Assembly: GCF_900103645.1 (NCBI RefSeq)
Contig: NZ_FNHP01000012.1
Location: 1-64,000, forward strand
Direction of reading: 5' to 3'
From: Oryzisolibacter propanilivorax
GTDB taxonomy: Bacteria > Pseudomonadota > Gammaproteobacteria > Burkholderiales > Burkholderiaceae_C
Length of the DNA stretch: 64,000 nt
The position numbers and the translations under genes are program-made. Positions within the stretch are counted from its first letter, which is position 1, and each line of letters begins with the position of its first letter. Positions 45,108 through 54,334 of this stretch are shown in pieces. The notes below the pieces were generated by a model. It had not been told where the DNA came from, made no database searches, and was given only the letters and a program-made list of their open reading frames with translations.

Positions 45108-47291
45108 TCAGCGCGGCACGGCGATGGCGTTGCCGGCGAAGCCGATCTGGTCGCCCGCCGCCGGCGCGGCGACGAAGGGCGGCAGCTGCGCGGCGGTGAT
45201 CGCCGGCGCCGCGCCCGGCATGCCGCCGCGCGGCGTGGTGCGCACGACCTGGCTGGGCGGCAGCGCCGCGCCGGAGGTGAGCGTGGCCCACATCGCGTCC
45301 AGCGCCTGGTTGAAGTACGGGTGCAGCGGCACGAAGCGCGTGTCGAAGCCCGCCAGTGGCAGGAAGGCGTCGAAGTGCTGGCCGTTGGTCACCTCGATGT
45401 AGCGCAGCCGGCTGCTGCCGCCTTCCACAGCGTGGTTCAGCGCGGTGTAGGCGCGTGCGTTGTCGTTCACCGGGATCAGCGCGTCGCTGCGGCCGGCGAC
45501 GATGATGGTCGGCTTGCTGCGCAGGTTGCCGTTCAGCAGCACTTCCTGGATGCCGGCGCGCACGGCGTCGCTCTGGGCCTTGGTGGGCGTGCTGGCGGCC
45601 GTCAGCGGCGCGCCCGTGACCGGGTCCTGGCCGGTGACCAGCGCGTGCTGGCACAGCGCCTGGTCCAGGCCCAGGTCGGCCTTGCCCGTCGAGGGCGACA
45701 CCGCGAACTGCCAGGCGCGGGCGCCGCCGACCGAGTCGTTGTAGATGACCGTGGCCGGCACGCCGTTGGAGGTGCCGTTGGCCAGCGCCGCGCTTTGCGC
45801 CAGCACCGCGGGCGCGGCGGGGACCACCTCGCCAGTGGCGCTGGCAGCGGCGAAGCTGGTGCCGCAGACATTGGCGTCGGCGGCGAAGCGGCCGTACGAC
45901 CAAGGGTACATGGCCGACAGAATGGGGCCGTTGCCCAGCGCGTAGTGCGCGTTGTGCATGGTGTCGTTGTCCGCCGTCCAACCCCAGGCGCGCAGGCGTG
46001 CCAGCGCATCCGAAGCGCGTTCGGCGGTGGTGGCGCCGCGCACCAGCCCCTTGGCGGCCAGGCCGTCGCAGCGCGCGGTGGCGCGCTCGGTCATGTTGGT
46101 CAGGGCGATGTAGTTGTAGGCCGAGGTCTCGGTCAGCTGCGCCTCGGGCGCCAGCGCCGCGCAGGGCTGGTAGAGGTTGCCGAAGGTGGTGTATTCGGCC
46201 AGCGTCTTGCCGTAGCCGGCCACCGGGCGGCCGTCGAACTGCACGCCGTAGTTGCCGGCTGTGCCCACATCGGTCTTGGGCTCGGAGGCGACCACGCCGT
46301 CGATCAGCCCGCCACTGTCCTGCTCAGCCGCGCGCAGCACCGCCGCGCCGCCGTTGGAGACCGAGGCGGCGATCACCGTGGTGTTGTCGCTGGTGAACGG
46401 CACGCGGTTGTCCGGCGAGCCGAACTGCTGGTTCAGCACATACAGTGCATAGCGTGCGGACACCAGGGTGTCACGGCCCCACTCCTTCTCGGGGTTTTGC
46501 TGCGACTGCGCCTGCTTGATGGCGATGCGGTTCGGAAACGCCGCGTTGTAGGCGGCGCGCGCCGCGTCGCTCAGGGCGGCGGCGAAGTACGCCATGGAGC
46601 CGGCGGCGCTGCGCGTGGCGCGCGTACCGTCGAGCTGGTTCACGGTGTCATCCATCAGGTTGTGCAGGCCCACGCCCTTGCCGGCATCGGTCAGCGCCAC
46701 GGCGCAGCCCTTTTTCAGGCCCCACTCGCTGGCAGTGCCGATGGCGCCATACACGCCGCGCGAACCCGACGACGGGCCCAGGATGACGCAGGGCCGCGCC
46801 GAGTTGAAGCTGTCCGGCACCTGTACGGCCATCACCACCTGCTGGCGGCCGCTGCCTTCGTCGTACACCGCCAGGTATTCCCGCCCGGGGATCAGGCCTT
46901 CACCGGTTGTCACCTGGCCGGCGGCAGTCACGTTGGGGCCGTACAGCCGGCCATAGCCGCCATTGGCGCTGGGGTCGAGGATGCCGCGGTAGTTGGAGTA
47001 CAGAGCGTTGCGCCGCAGCTCGGCCGCCGTGGGTTTGGCCGGGTCGGCGTAGGCCGGCGCGGCGGCGGCGCCCAGGCCAGTCTTGCCGATGCCGCCGGTG
47101 AGCAAGTCCTGGCTGGCGGCGGTGCTGCCGCTGCCCACGCTGGTGGCGGAGTACGTGGTGGCGCTGATCTCGCGCACCCCGGCGGGCAGGCTGTTGTCGG
47201 GGCCGGACGAGCTGCCGCCACAGGCGGCGAGCACGGCGCTGGCCAGGGCGGTGAAGGTCCACCGCAGCGCGGTGTGGGACTTTGCGGGCAT
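45108..47291 (-). CDS. D-(-)-3-hydroxybutyrate oligomer hydrolase, lipoprotein-like leader
   Basis: A 727-residue hydrolase that cleaves oligomers of 3-hydroxybutyrate to monomers. Family-specific stretches include LRRNALYSNYRGILDPSANGG, GREYLAVYDEGSGRQQVV, CVILGPSSGSRGVYGAIG, the nucleophile motif [16 protein letters not shown] and FAVSPSTGKADLGLDQALC. The leader ends in VLAACGG, a lipobox-like site, implying export. GGAGACAAC before the ATG at 47291 supports the start. It fits the PHB-storing physiology typical of this family. Confidence 0.9.
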   Translation of the reverse strand: MPAKSHTALRWTFTALASAVLAACGGSSSGPDNSLPAGVREISATTYSATSVGSGSTAASQDLLTGGIGKTGLGAAAAPAYADPAKPTAAELRRNALYSNYRGILDPSANGGYGRLYGPNVTAAGQVTTGEGLIPGREYLAVYDEGSGRQQVVMAVQVPDSFNSARPCVILGPSSGSRGVYGAIGTASEWGLKKGCAVALTDAGKGVGLHNLMDDTVNQLDGTRATRSAAGSMAYFAAALSDAARAAYNAAFPNRIAIKQAQSQQNPEKEWGRDTLVSARYALYVLNQQFGSPDNRVPFTSDNTTVIAASVSNGGAAVLRAAEQDSGGLIDGVVASEPKTDVGTAGNYGVQFDGRPVAGYGKTLAEYTTFGNLYQPCAALAPEAQLTETSAYNYIALTNMTERATARCDGLAAKGLVRGATTAERASDALARLRAWGWTADNDTMHNAHYALGNGPILSAMYPWSYGRFAADANVCGTSFAAASATGEVVPAAPAVLAQSAALANGTSNGVPATVIYNDSVGGARAWQFAVSPSTGKADLGLDQALCQHALVTGQDPVTGAPLTAASTPTKAQSDAVRAGIQEVLLNGNLRSKPTIIVAGRSDALIPVNDNARAYTALNHAVEGGSSRLRYIEVTNGQHFDAFLPLAGFDTRFVPLHPYFNQALDAMWATLTSGAALPPSQVVRTTPRGGMPGAAPAITAAQLPPFVAAPAAGDQIGFAGNAIAVPR

Positions 47292-47436
47292 GTTGTCTCC
47301 TGGAACGGTGTTGTCGAATGCATGCACACGCCAGCAGCCGCGGGCTGGGGGTGTGCGCTGCTTCGCATCGACCCACCGTCCGACCCGCTGCACTGGCGCG
47401 GGCAGTATTGCATCGAAGGCGCGCAAAAGCGCACCG

Positions 47437-48474
47437 TCAGTGGAACTGCGTAAGCCCGAGGAAATGGTCCAGGATGTGGAAGTGGTCGTCGTGGAAGCGC
47501 GCCTCCAGCGCTGGCAGCTGCGCGATGGGCGTCCACTGGGCCTCGCTGGCATCGTCGCCGCCGCGCACCTCGGGCAGGGGCGCATCGCCCAGGTCGAAAT
47601 GGTGCACGTGGCCGATGATGCGCCCGCGCTGGCTGCGGTCCGGGTGGTCGAACACCGCCACGCCGCGCAGCGCGGCACGCAGCCGGGCCTGGGGCAGGGC
47701 GCAGTGAGTTTCCTCGGCCAGCTCGCGCAGGCAGGACTGCCACAGCGTCTCGCGCTGCTCGATGAAGCCGCCGGGCAGCGCCAGCAGGCCCTGTCCCGGC
47801 GCGTGCGCGCGGCGGATCAGCAGCACCTGGCCGCGGCACTGCAGCAGCGCATCGACGGTGACGAAAACCGGCGGGTAAGGCGCGCCTGCCCAGGCGGCGC
47901 GGTACTCGCGCAGCGCGCGCCACTCGTGCTGCAGCGCCGGGAAGGCGGGCGTGGCGGCCAGCGCCCGCAGCTGTGCCAGCGTGGCCGGCGGGATCTCGTC
48001 CGCCAGCGGCGCCAGCGCCGCGTCCAGCGCGCCGGGCGCCGCGCCTAGCCAGGCATCGCGGATGCGCGTGGCGTCCATGCCGCCTTGGCGCGGCAGCTCC
48101 AGCAGTTGCCAGCCGGGGAACCAGGTCAGGTACTGGCTGGTGGCGTCCTTGAAGTGGCCGACCAGCGCCACGCGCGCGCCGTCCTGGACATGGGGGGCGA
48201 CCGCGTACTGCACCGCCGCGACCCAGCGCGCCTCGTCGTAATAGTCGCGCACCGGCAGCACCTGCAGGCGCGCGGCGTCGGCCGGGGGCACGGCGCCCTG
48301 CAGCATGGCCGCGCGCTCTTCCCAGGTGAAGGGATTCTTGGGCGTGCGCGCCTGGTAGGCCGAGCCGGCTACCACCAGCACCCGCCGCGCCTGCGCCAGC
48401 GCATGCCGCAGCAGCGCCACGTGGCCGGCATGCACGGGCTGGAAGCGACCGATCAGAAGGGCAACGTCATACAT
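47437..48474 (-). CDS. Bifunctional NMN adenylyltransferase / Nudix hydrolase (NadM-Nudix)
   Basis: A 345-residue fusion. The N-terminal nucleotidyltransferase domain begins MYDVALLIGRFQPVHAGHVA with the HxGH motif. The C-terminal Nudix domain has GGFIEQRETLWQSCLRELAEET, matching GX5EX7REUXEE except that the following Gly is His. Characterised homologues make NAD from NMN and hydrolyse ADP-ribose. It precedes another NAD gene, nadE, on the same strand (upstream), though a small repeat separates them. Confidence 0.92.
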   Translation of the reverse strand: MYDVALLIGRFQPVHAGHVALLRHALAQARRVLVVAGSAYQARTPKNPFTWEERAAMLQGAVPPADAARLQVLPVRDYYDEARWVAAVQYAVAPHVQDGARVALVGHFKDATSQYLTWFPGWQLLELPRQGGMDATRIRDAWLGAAPGALDAALAPLADEIPPATLAQLRALAATPAFPALQHEWRALREYRAAWAGAPYPPVFVTVDALLQCRGQVLLIRRAHAPGQGLLALPGGFIEQRETLWQSCLRELAEETHCALPQARLRAALRGVAVFDHPDRSQRGRIIGHVHHFDLGDAPLPEVRGGDDASEAQWTPIAQLPALEARFHDDHFHILDHFLGLTQFH

Positions 48475-48545
48475 GCAAAAATGCTATTGATATGAGAGCT
48501 GGAGGCCCATGTATTCATTGGGCTAAAGGCCGATTTGGCTATGAA
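48475..48545. repeat. AGCTATCAAA-type small repeat between nadE and nadM-Nudix
   Basis: Contains AAAAATGCTATTGATATGAG and the hairpin AGGCCCATGTATTCATTGGGCT. It fills most of the 90-base gap between the two NAD genes. Confidence 0.7.
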
Positions 48546-48564
48546 TCGGCGGCGGCGGATGCGT

Positions 48565-50265
48565 TCACCCCTGGCGCGCGGCGATCGGCAGCTGCCAGCC
48601 GCCGCTGCCAAATGGCCGCGGCCGCACGCGCAGCATGGGTGCGGACTGGTGGCGCTTGTACTCGCTGCGCGCCATCAGGCCGCGCACGCGCTGCACCAGC
48701 GCGCGGCCGTCGTCGCGGCCGAGCAGCTCCTCGACGAAAGCGCGCGCGGCATCGAACTGCTCCGGCGGCAGCAGCGGTCCCTCGACGAAGAACTTCAGGA
48801 TTTCGTCGAGCACCGGGTACGGCGGCAGGCTGTCGTCGTCGCGCTGGCCCGGCGCCAGCTCGGCCGACGGCGGCTTGTCGATCACCGCCTGCGGCACCAG
48901 CTCGCGCCCGGCCTCGCGGTTCAGGTGGCGCGCCAGCTCGAAGATCTCGGTCTTGTACAGGTCGCCCACCAGGCCCAGGCCGCCGTTGGTGTCGCCGTAC
49001 AGCGTGCAGTAGCCGACGGCGCTCTCGGACTTGTTGCCGGTGGTCAGCAGCAGGTGGCCGAAGGCGTTGGAGTACTCCATCAGCACCGTGCCGCGCAGGC
49101 GTGCCTGCACGTTCTCCAGCGCCAGCCCGGCCAGCGGCTGGCCGAAGCTGGCCTCGAACTGCTGCGCGCAGGCGCCCACCAGATCGACGATGGGGTGGCT
49201 GAGCAGCTCGATGCCGAGATTGCGGCACAGCGCCACCGAATCGTCCACGGAGCCGCTGGTGGAAAAGCGCGAGGGCATGGTGATGCCGACGACCTGGTCA
49301 GCGCCCAGCGCCTCGGCGGCCAGCGCCAGCGTCAGCGCGCTGTCCAGCCCGCCCGAGCTGCCCACCACCACCTTATCGAAGCCGCAGCGGCGCGCATAGT
49401 CGCGCAGGCCCAGCACCAGCTGGCGGCGATAGAACTCCAGGGTCGGCAGGCCGGCCGGGTCGATGGCAGCCAGCGGCTCGCCCTGCCGGCCGCGCAGGCC
49501 GCCGTCCTCTGCCAGCACCAGCGTCGGGGTGTCCACCTCGAAGCGCCGCGCCTCGAAGACCACGCCCGCGCCGGGCAGCGCCGCCAGCGAGCCGCCGTCA
49601 TACACCAGGGCGTCGTGCCCCCCGATCTGGTTCACGCTGACCAGCGCCGCGCCGCAGCGCGTGGCCGCCTGCGCCAGCGCCGCGTGCACCTGGGCGCGCC
49701 GGCCCAGGTAGCTGCTGTGCGCGTCGATGTGCAGCACCAGGTCGGGCGCGGCGGCGGCCACGCCGGCCAGGACGGCGTCGTCGGCGCCTGCCTCGGCCAG
49801 CGCCTCCGCGCCGATCAGCAAGGCCACGCGCGTGCGGCCCATGCGCAGCAGGCGCGGCGCGGCGGGCGCAGCGTCGAAGTGCCGGTGCTCGTCGAAGTCG
49901 CCGCGCGTGGCCAGCAGCTGGCGGCCGCATTGCAGGCGCAGCTCGCCGCCGTGCAGCACCAGCAGGCTGTCGTGCAGCCGGCCCGGCCGGCCTTCGACAC
50001 GCGTCGGCGCGCCCAGCACCCAGTGCAGGTCGGGCAGCGCGACGCTTTCCTGGCGCAGCTGCTCCAGGGCGGCATCCACCCGGTCCATGAAGCCCGGCAG
50101 GTCCAGCAGGTCGCCGGGGTGCCAGCCGGTGACGGCCAGCTGCGGGAACACCACGAGGTCCGCGCCCTGCGCCGCCGCCTGCCGGGCGGTGGCCAGCATG
50201 CGCTGGGTGTTGCGTTCGATGTCGCCCAGGGTGGGGTTGAGCTGGGCCAGGGTGATGCGGAGCAT
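48565..50265 (-). CDS. nadE: NAD+ synthetase with degenerate glutaminase domain
   Basis: A 566-residue protein with a nitrilase-fold N-terminal domain and a C-terminal NAD synthetase domain (VVVGSSGGLDSALTLAL P-loop; LLTTGNKSESAVGYCTLYGD). In glutamine-dependent enzymes the amidase triad is Glu-Lys-Cys. Here the corresponding positions are Gln42 (VVFPQLAVTGW), Arg115 (CGRQLLATRGDFDE) and Gly152 (ALLIGAEAL), so all three are replaced. The synthetase half looks intact, hence an ammonia-dependent enzyme is likely. The frame is open upstream to 50490; the ATG at 50265 matches family starts. Confidence 0.9.
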   Translation of the reverse strand: MLRITLAQLNPTLGDIERNTQRMLATARQAAAQGADLVVFPQLAVTGWHPGDLLDLPGFMDRVDAALEQLRQESVALPDLHWVLGAPTRVEGRPGRLHDSLLVLHGGELRLQCGRQLLATRGDFDEHRHFDAAPAAPRLLRMGRTRVALLIGAEALAEAGADDAVLAGVAAAAPDLVLHIDAHSSYLGRRAQVHAALAQAATRCGAALVSVNQIGGHDALVYDGGSLAALPGAGVVFEARRFEVDTPTLVLAEDGGLRGRQGEPLAAIDPAGLPTLEFYRRQLVLGLRDYARRCGFDKVVVGSSGGLDSALTLALAAEALGADQVVGITMPSRFSTSGSVDDSVALCRNLGIELLSHPIVDLVGACAQQFEASFGQPLAGLALENVQARLRGTVLMEYSNAFGHLLLTTGNKSESAVGYCTLYGDTNGGLGLVGDLYKTEIFELARHLNREAGRELVPQAVIDKPPSAELAPGQRDDDSLPPYPVLDEILKFFVEGPLLPPEQFDAARAFVEELLGRDDGRALVQRVRGLMARSEYKRHQSAPMLRVRPRPFGSGGWQLPIAARQG

Positions 50266-50473
50266 GGCGGTTCGGCGTCTGGAAAACGGCAGGCCAGGTG
50301 CATCCGGCTGCCGACGGGTTGACAGGGAAGCGCATCGTCGCACAACAGCCGCGCACGGCCGGTCGCGGTGCGCGGGATGACCAGCGGCAAGGCAGGAGCC
50401 AGCTGCTTTGTCAACGAACTTCAACACAGTGACAAAGCTGGGGTTGCAGGGGCAATGGCCTACAGAAACCCGA

Positions 50474-50503
50474 TTGACACAAGCTAACAAGCGCCTCTAC
50501 TAT
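50474..50503 (+). promoter_or_regulatory. Sigma-70-type promoter of the choice-of-anchor A gene
   Basis: TTGACA (50474-50479), 18-base spacer, TACTAT (50498-50503). It lies about 48 bases before the start codon in a 285-base gap after the divergent nadE gene; I see no other gene in that gap. Confidence 0.65.
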
Positions 50504-50550
50504 CCGCAGCGTTTCAAACAATCTGTTTCACCTGACTGAGGAGCATAGCT

Positions 50551-51720
50551 ATGAAGCTGCGGAGAGTCTTGATGGGTACGGTCGCGGCAGCCGCGGCCAT
50601 GGCGGCGCAGGTCCCTGCGCATGCGTGGACACAGAACGCGCATTTCTGGATGAGCGTTGGCGTGTTCAGTCGTTTCAACGTGGTGACGCGTAATGATTTC
50701 ACTGCCAAGCAGTCCGACATGCAGTGCGGTTTCGCGGCCGGTGGCAATGCCTACCTGAGCAGCGGCTACACCGTGGGCAAGGCCGACATCGTCCATCAGA
50801 ATGCTCCAGACAAGCCGCAAATCGGCATGCTGGTGTCGGGCAAGCTGGACTGGCAGGACCACCCCAGTGGCACTATCGACGGCGCCGTGATCCTGGGGCA
50901 AGGTAGCAACGTCACGCTGGCCCCTGACTCCAGCGTGACCCTGCTGCCCGGTAGTTCGGTGTTCGCGGCCACAGGCAATGACCTGTTCACGGCGATTGCG
51001 CCCGAGCTGTGGGTGGGCTGGGGAAACGACACGGACAATTGGGGCTACAACAGTCTGCAACCCAATAACAAGACGCCCGGGGCCCATGGCTGGACTGGCT
51101 ACTCCCAGATTCCCCTGGGCAGTGCGGTCCAGACCTTCTTCGATTCCTACCTGAGCAACATGTACGGCGGCATTTGGATGACGCCGGCCAATGGCACTAC
51201 GACGGTGCGCAGCTACAACGCACCACGCACCAACATCACGCTGGACGGCAAGAACCTGGGCCGCTGCGAGATGTCTGGCAACGACGCCAGCAACTGCTCC
51301 TCCACGGGCGGCACCAACACCCAGCCGGGCGGCCGCCGCGCGGTCTATCTGTTCGATGTCAATGCCAAGGATCTGTCCAACGCCGATGTCGTGACCCTGA
51401 CCAATACCCGCTGGACGGATGAGTTCGGCTCGCGTACCTGGACCGTGGTCAAGGTCAAGGCCGATGGCCAAACCTCGGTAAAGATGGAGAACCTGGGCCT
51501 GCAGAGTTTCGCGCCGAACAACGATCACACGATCTGGGTGTTCGACGATGCCATCAGCAAGATCGAGCTGGGCGGCGTGGCCATCGAGGGCACGATCTTC
51601 GCGCCCCAGGCCGATGTCGTCGCCAACAATGGCCACATCAACGGCACCATCATCGCCAAGAGCTTCAATGGCACGATGGAAGGCCATTGCAAGCCGTTCG
51701 TGAACTACATCGACCCATGA
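50551..51720 (+). CDS. Secreted choice-of-anchor A family protein
   Basis: A 389-residue exported protein. The signal peptide MKLRRVLMGTVAAAAAMAA ends near AHA|W. The choice-of-anchor A domain is recognised from FSRFNVVTRNDFTAKQSD, FAAGGNAYLSSGYTVG, and the C-terminal block LGGVAIEGTIFAPQADV with INGTIIAKSFNG and a final aromatic. No PEP-CTERM, LPXTG or transmembrane anchor follows the domain, so the protein is probably released or retained by other means. GC content and codon use are lower and less biased than in neighbours. GAGGAGC precedes the start. Confidence 0.85.
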   Translation: MKLRRVLMGTVAAAAAMAAQVPAHAWTQNAHFWMSVGVFSRFNVVTRNDFTAKQSDMQCGFAAGGNAYLSSGYTVGKADIVHQNAPDKPQIGMLVSGKLDWQDHPSGTIDGAVILGQGSNVTLAPDSSVTLLPGSSVFAATGNDLFTAIAPELWVGWGNDTDNWGYNSLQPNNKTPGAHGWTGYSQIPLGSAVQTFFDSYLSNMYGGIWMTPANGTTTVRSYNAPRTNITLDGKNLGRCEMSGNDASNCSSTGGTNTQPGGRRAVYLFDVNAKDLSNADVVTLTNTRWTDEFGSRTWTVVKVKADGQTSVKMENLGLQSFAPNNDHTIWVFDDAISKIELGGVAIEGTIFAPQADVVANNGHINGTIIAKSFNGTMEGHCKPFVNYIDP

Positions 51721-51765
51721 TGGTCTGCAACGCATGGCGTGCTCCGCGCCTTGCGTAAATGACGA

Positions 51766-51803
51766 ACAAAAAAGGCAGGTGATGCGTCACCTGCCTTTTT
51801 TGT
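51766..51803. terminator. Intrinsic terminator after the choice-of-anchor A gene
   Basis: Stem ACAAAAAAGGCAGGTGA / TCACCTGCCTTTTTTGT with a TGCG loop: a 17-bp perfect arm pair, with T and A runs that could terminate from either side. Confidence 0.92.
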
Positions 51804-51848
51804 TTGGGCACCAGCTTATAAAAGCCAGTATCAAGGAGCAGCCAATTG

Positions 51849-52034
51849 CTACCTGAGCGCCTTGCGCGCCGCCCCCACGCCCAGCAGCGCCAGCACCACG
51901 AACAGCACAGCGAGCGCCACGAAGACGAAGAACAGCAGCTTGGCGATGCCCGCCGAGCCGGCGGCGATGCCGGTGAAGCCAAGTGCACCGGCGATGAGCG
52001 AGATGATGGCGAAGATGAGAGCGTATTTCAGCAT
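51849..52034 (-). CDS. DUF1328 family small membrane protein (YtjA-like)
   Basis: A 61-residue protein, [20 protein letters not shown] at the N-terminus and a second helix [20 protein letters not shown], the standard two-helix DUF1328 layout. An AAGGAG-like site is expected upstream; GGAGTCTCGCC lies just before the ATG on the minus strand. Members are often stress-induced; function is unknown. Confidence 0.88.
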   Translation of the reverse strand: MLKYALIFAIISLIAGALGFTGIAAGSAGIAKLLFFVFVALAVLFVVLALLGVGAARKALR

Positions 52035-52186
52035 GGCGAGACTCCTTGCGACGCGGTTGCGGTGGGGACCGGGGAAGGCCCGAAAGCCTGGAGTGCAGCC
52101 TAGCAAGTGGGGCCGGGGGTGGTGCGTCGGCGCAGTAAGCGGCGCGGCGTAGGATGCCGCCGGCGCACCGTCCCCGTGGTGCCGCT

Positions 52187-53713
52187 TCAGCCCGCGGGCG
52201 CCAACTCGGCCGGGGGCAGGGTGGCGGGCTTGCGGCGCAGGCGGGAATACGCCACGCCCACCAGCAGCAGCACGCACAGCGCCATGAAGGTGCCGCTGAT
52301 CGGGCGGGTGACGAACACGTTCATGTTGCCGCGCGACAGCAGCAGGGCGCGGCGGAAGTTCTCCTCGACCATGGGCCCCAGCACGAAGCCCAGCAGCAGC
52401 GGGGCGGGCTCGAAGCCCAGCCGCGCGAAGATGAAGCCGGCAATGCCGATGGCCAGCACGGCGCCCACGTCGAAGAAATTGTTGTTGGTGCTGTACACGC
52501 CGATGCAGATGAAGAACAGCACGGCGGGGTAGATGATGCGGTAGGGCACGCTCAGCAGTTTGACCCACATGCCAATCAGCGGGATGTTGAGCACCAGCAG
52601 CAGCAGGTTGCCGATCCAAAAGCTGGCGATCAGGCCCCAGAAGATGGTCGGGTGCTCGGAGATGATCTGCGGGCCGGGCTGGATGTTGTGGATCATCAGC
52701 GCGCCCAGCATCAGCGCCATCACGGCGTCTCCGGGAATGCCCAGGCTCATGGTCGGGATGAAGGCCGTCTGCGCGGCGGCGTTGTTTGATGCCTCGGGGC
52801 CGGCGATGCCCTCGATGGCGCCGCGGCCGAAGCGCTCGGGCGTGCGCGAAAGCTTCTTTTCCGTCGCGTAGGACATGAACGAGGCGATCGTCGAGCCGGT
52901 GCCCGGCAGGATGCCGAAGAAGGCCCCGATGCCGGTGCCGCGCACGATCGGCAGCCACGAGCGGCGCATGTCGCCCGGCGGCAGGCGCAACGAGCGCATG
53001 GTGATGGGCGTGCTGCGCACCGGGTCGCCGGTGCCGATGCGGTTGGCGTGGCGCAGGATGTCGGCGACGCCGAACAGGCCCATGGCCAGCGCCACCAGCG
53101 AGATGCCGTCGGTCAGCTCGGGCACGTCGAAGGAAAAGCGCGCCACGCCCGAGTTCACGTCGGTGCCGACCACGCCCAGGATCAGCCCGACGAACACCAT
53201 CGCCACGCCCTTCAGGGGCGAGCCCTTGGCCAGCGTCGAGGCCGCCAGCAGGCCCAGCAGCATCATCGCGAAGTACTCCGCCGGGCCGAACTTGAAGGCA
53301 ATGTCCACCAGCAGTGGCGAGAAGAACATCATCACCACGATGCCCACCGTAGCGCCGATGAACGAGGCGAACATGGCCATGAACAGCGCCGCGCCGCCCT
53401 GGCCCTTGCGCGCCATGGGGTGGCCGTCCAGGCAGGTCACGGCGTGCGAGGCCACGCCCGGCAGGTTCAGCAAGATGGAGGTGGTGGCGCCGCCGTACTG
53501 CGCGCCGTAGTAGATGCCGGCCAGCATCATCAGCGCCCCGGTCGGCTCCAGCGAATAGGTCACGGGCAGCAGCATGGAGATCGCCGCCAGCGGCCCGATG
53601 CCCGGCAGCACGCCGATCAAGTTGCCCATGAAGACCCCGATGAAGGAGTAGAGCAGGTTGTGCGGGGTGAGGGCGACGACGAAGCCGCCCAGCAGGTTGT
53701 TCAGGACTTCCAT
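52187..53713 (-). CDS. tctA: Tripartite tricarboxylate transporter large permease TctA
   Basis: A 508-residue polytopic permease of the TTT family. Conserved stretches are [40 protein letters not shown], and in the second half [20 protein letters not shown] and [22 protein letters not shown], reflecting an internal duplication. It pairs with TctB, whose gene ends five bases upstream. The periplasmic binding protein TctC is not encoded here. A two-component system lies upstream on the same strand. Confidence 0.95.
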   Translation of the reverse strand: MEVLNNLLGGFVVALTPHNLLYSFIGVFMGNLIGVLPGIGPLAAISMLLPVTYSLEPTGALMMLAGIYYGAQYGGATTSILLNLPGVASHAVTCLDGHPMARKGQGGAALFMAMFASFIGATVGIVVMMFFSPLLVDIAFKFGPAEYFAMMLLGLLAASTLAKGSPLKGVAMVFVGLILGVVGTDVNSGVARFSFDVPELTDGISLVALAMGLFGVADILRHANRIGTGDPVRSTPITMRSLRLPPGDMRRSWLPIVRGTGIGAFFGILPGTGSTIASFMSYATEKKLSRTPERFGRGAIEGIAGPEASNNAAAQTAFIPTMSLGIPGDAVMALMLGALMIHNIQPGPQIISEHPTIFWGLIASFWIGNLLLLVLNIPLIGMWVKLLSVPYRIIYPAVLFFICIGVYSTNNNFFDVGAVLAIGIAGFIFARLGFEPAPLLLGFVLGPMVEENFRRALLLSRGNMNVFVTRPISGTFMALCVLLLVGVAYSRLRRKPATLPPAELAPAG

Positions 53714-53718
53714 GGCGA

Positions 53719-54177
53719 TTACATCCAGGTGAACAGGGGAATCTGGATCTGCAGCAGCAGACGGAACAGCACCACCGCCAGCACCGTCACGCCGACGGCC
53801 ACCAGCACGCAGGCGCGCTTGCTGTTGCCCCGGTCACCCATGGCGGCCAGCAGCACCAGGAAGAAGGTGCCGGGCACCAAGCCGGTCATCGAACCCAGCA
53901 CGATGAAGCTGACCACGCCAGCGGTGATGAAAGCCCAGGCGCGGGTGTTGGCCGGCTCGGCCTCGCCGGCCTCCTCGTCCTCGGCGGACACCGGCGTGAA
54001 CACCATCAGCAACGCCAGCAGCATCAGCGTGCAGCCCAGCGCCACCGGGAAGAAGCCGGGGCCCATGCGGCCCAGGGTGCCGATGGTGTAGTGGGTGCCG
54101 CCCCAGGCGGCCGCGGCACCTATGCTCATCAGGAGCGCCGCGCACAGCAGCTCCTGTCTATTGGTCTTGAAATGCAT
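53719..54177 (-). CDS. tctB: Tripartite tricarboxylate transporter small subunit TctB
   Basis: A 152-residue protein with four predicted helices, the small membrane component of the TTT family. The N-terminal [20 protein letters not shown] leads into the first helix, followed by [19 protein letters not shown], a typical TctB motif, and the C-terminal pair of helices. It is translated just ahead of tctA. Confidence 0.9.
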   Translation of the reverse strand: MHFKTNRQELLCAALLMSIGAAAAWGGTHYTIGTLGRMGPGFFPVALGCTLMLLALLMVFTPVSAEDEEAGEAEPANTRAWAFITAGVVSFIVLGSMTGLVPGTFFLVLLAAMGDRGNSKRACVLVAVGVTVLAVVLFRLLLQIQIPLFTWM

Positions 54178-54334
54178 TGCATACCCCGCAAAGGAAGGAC
54201 ATCAAGACCTGGCGGCGCGACGTTCAGCCGCGCGCAGCCAGGGCCCGCCGGCATGGTAGGAAGGGATGGCGCGGCGTGGCATTGCCGGAACATTGCCGTT
54301 CGTCCATGTGCGCCGGCGCGGGCGCGCTGCGCCT

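Noticed and set aside
44823..47453. An 876-codon plus-strand open frame across the 3HB-oligomer hydrolase
   Set aside because: Antisense to a clearly conserved enzyme; the translation is Ala/Gly/Arg/His-rich without any motif.
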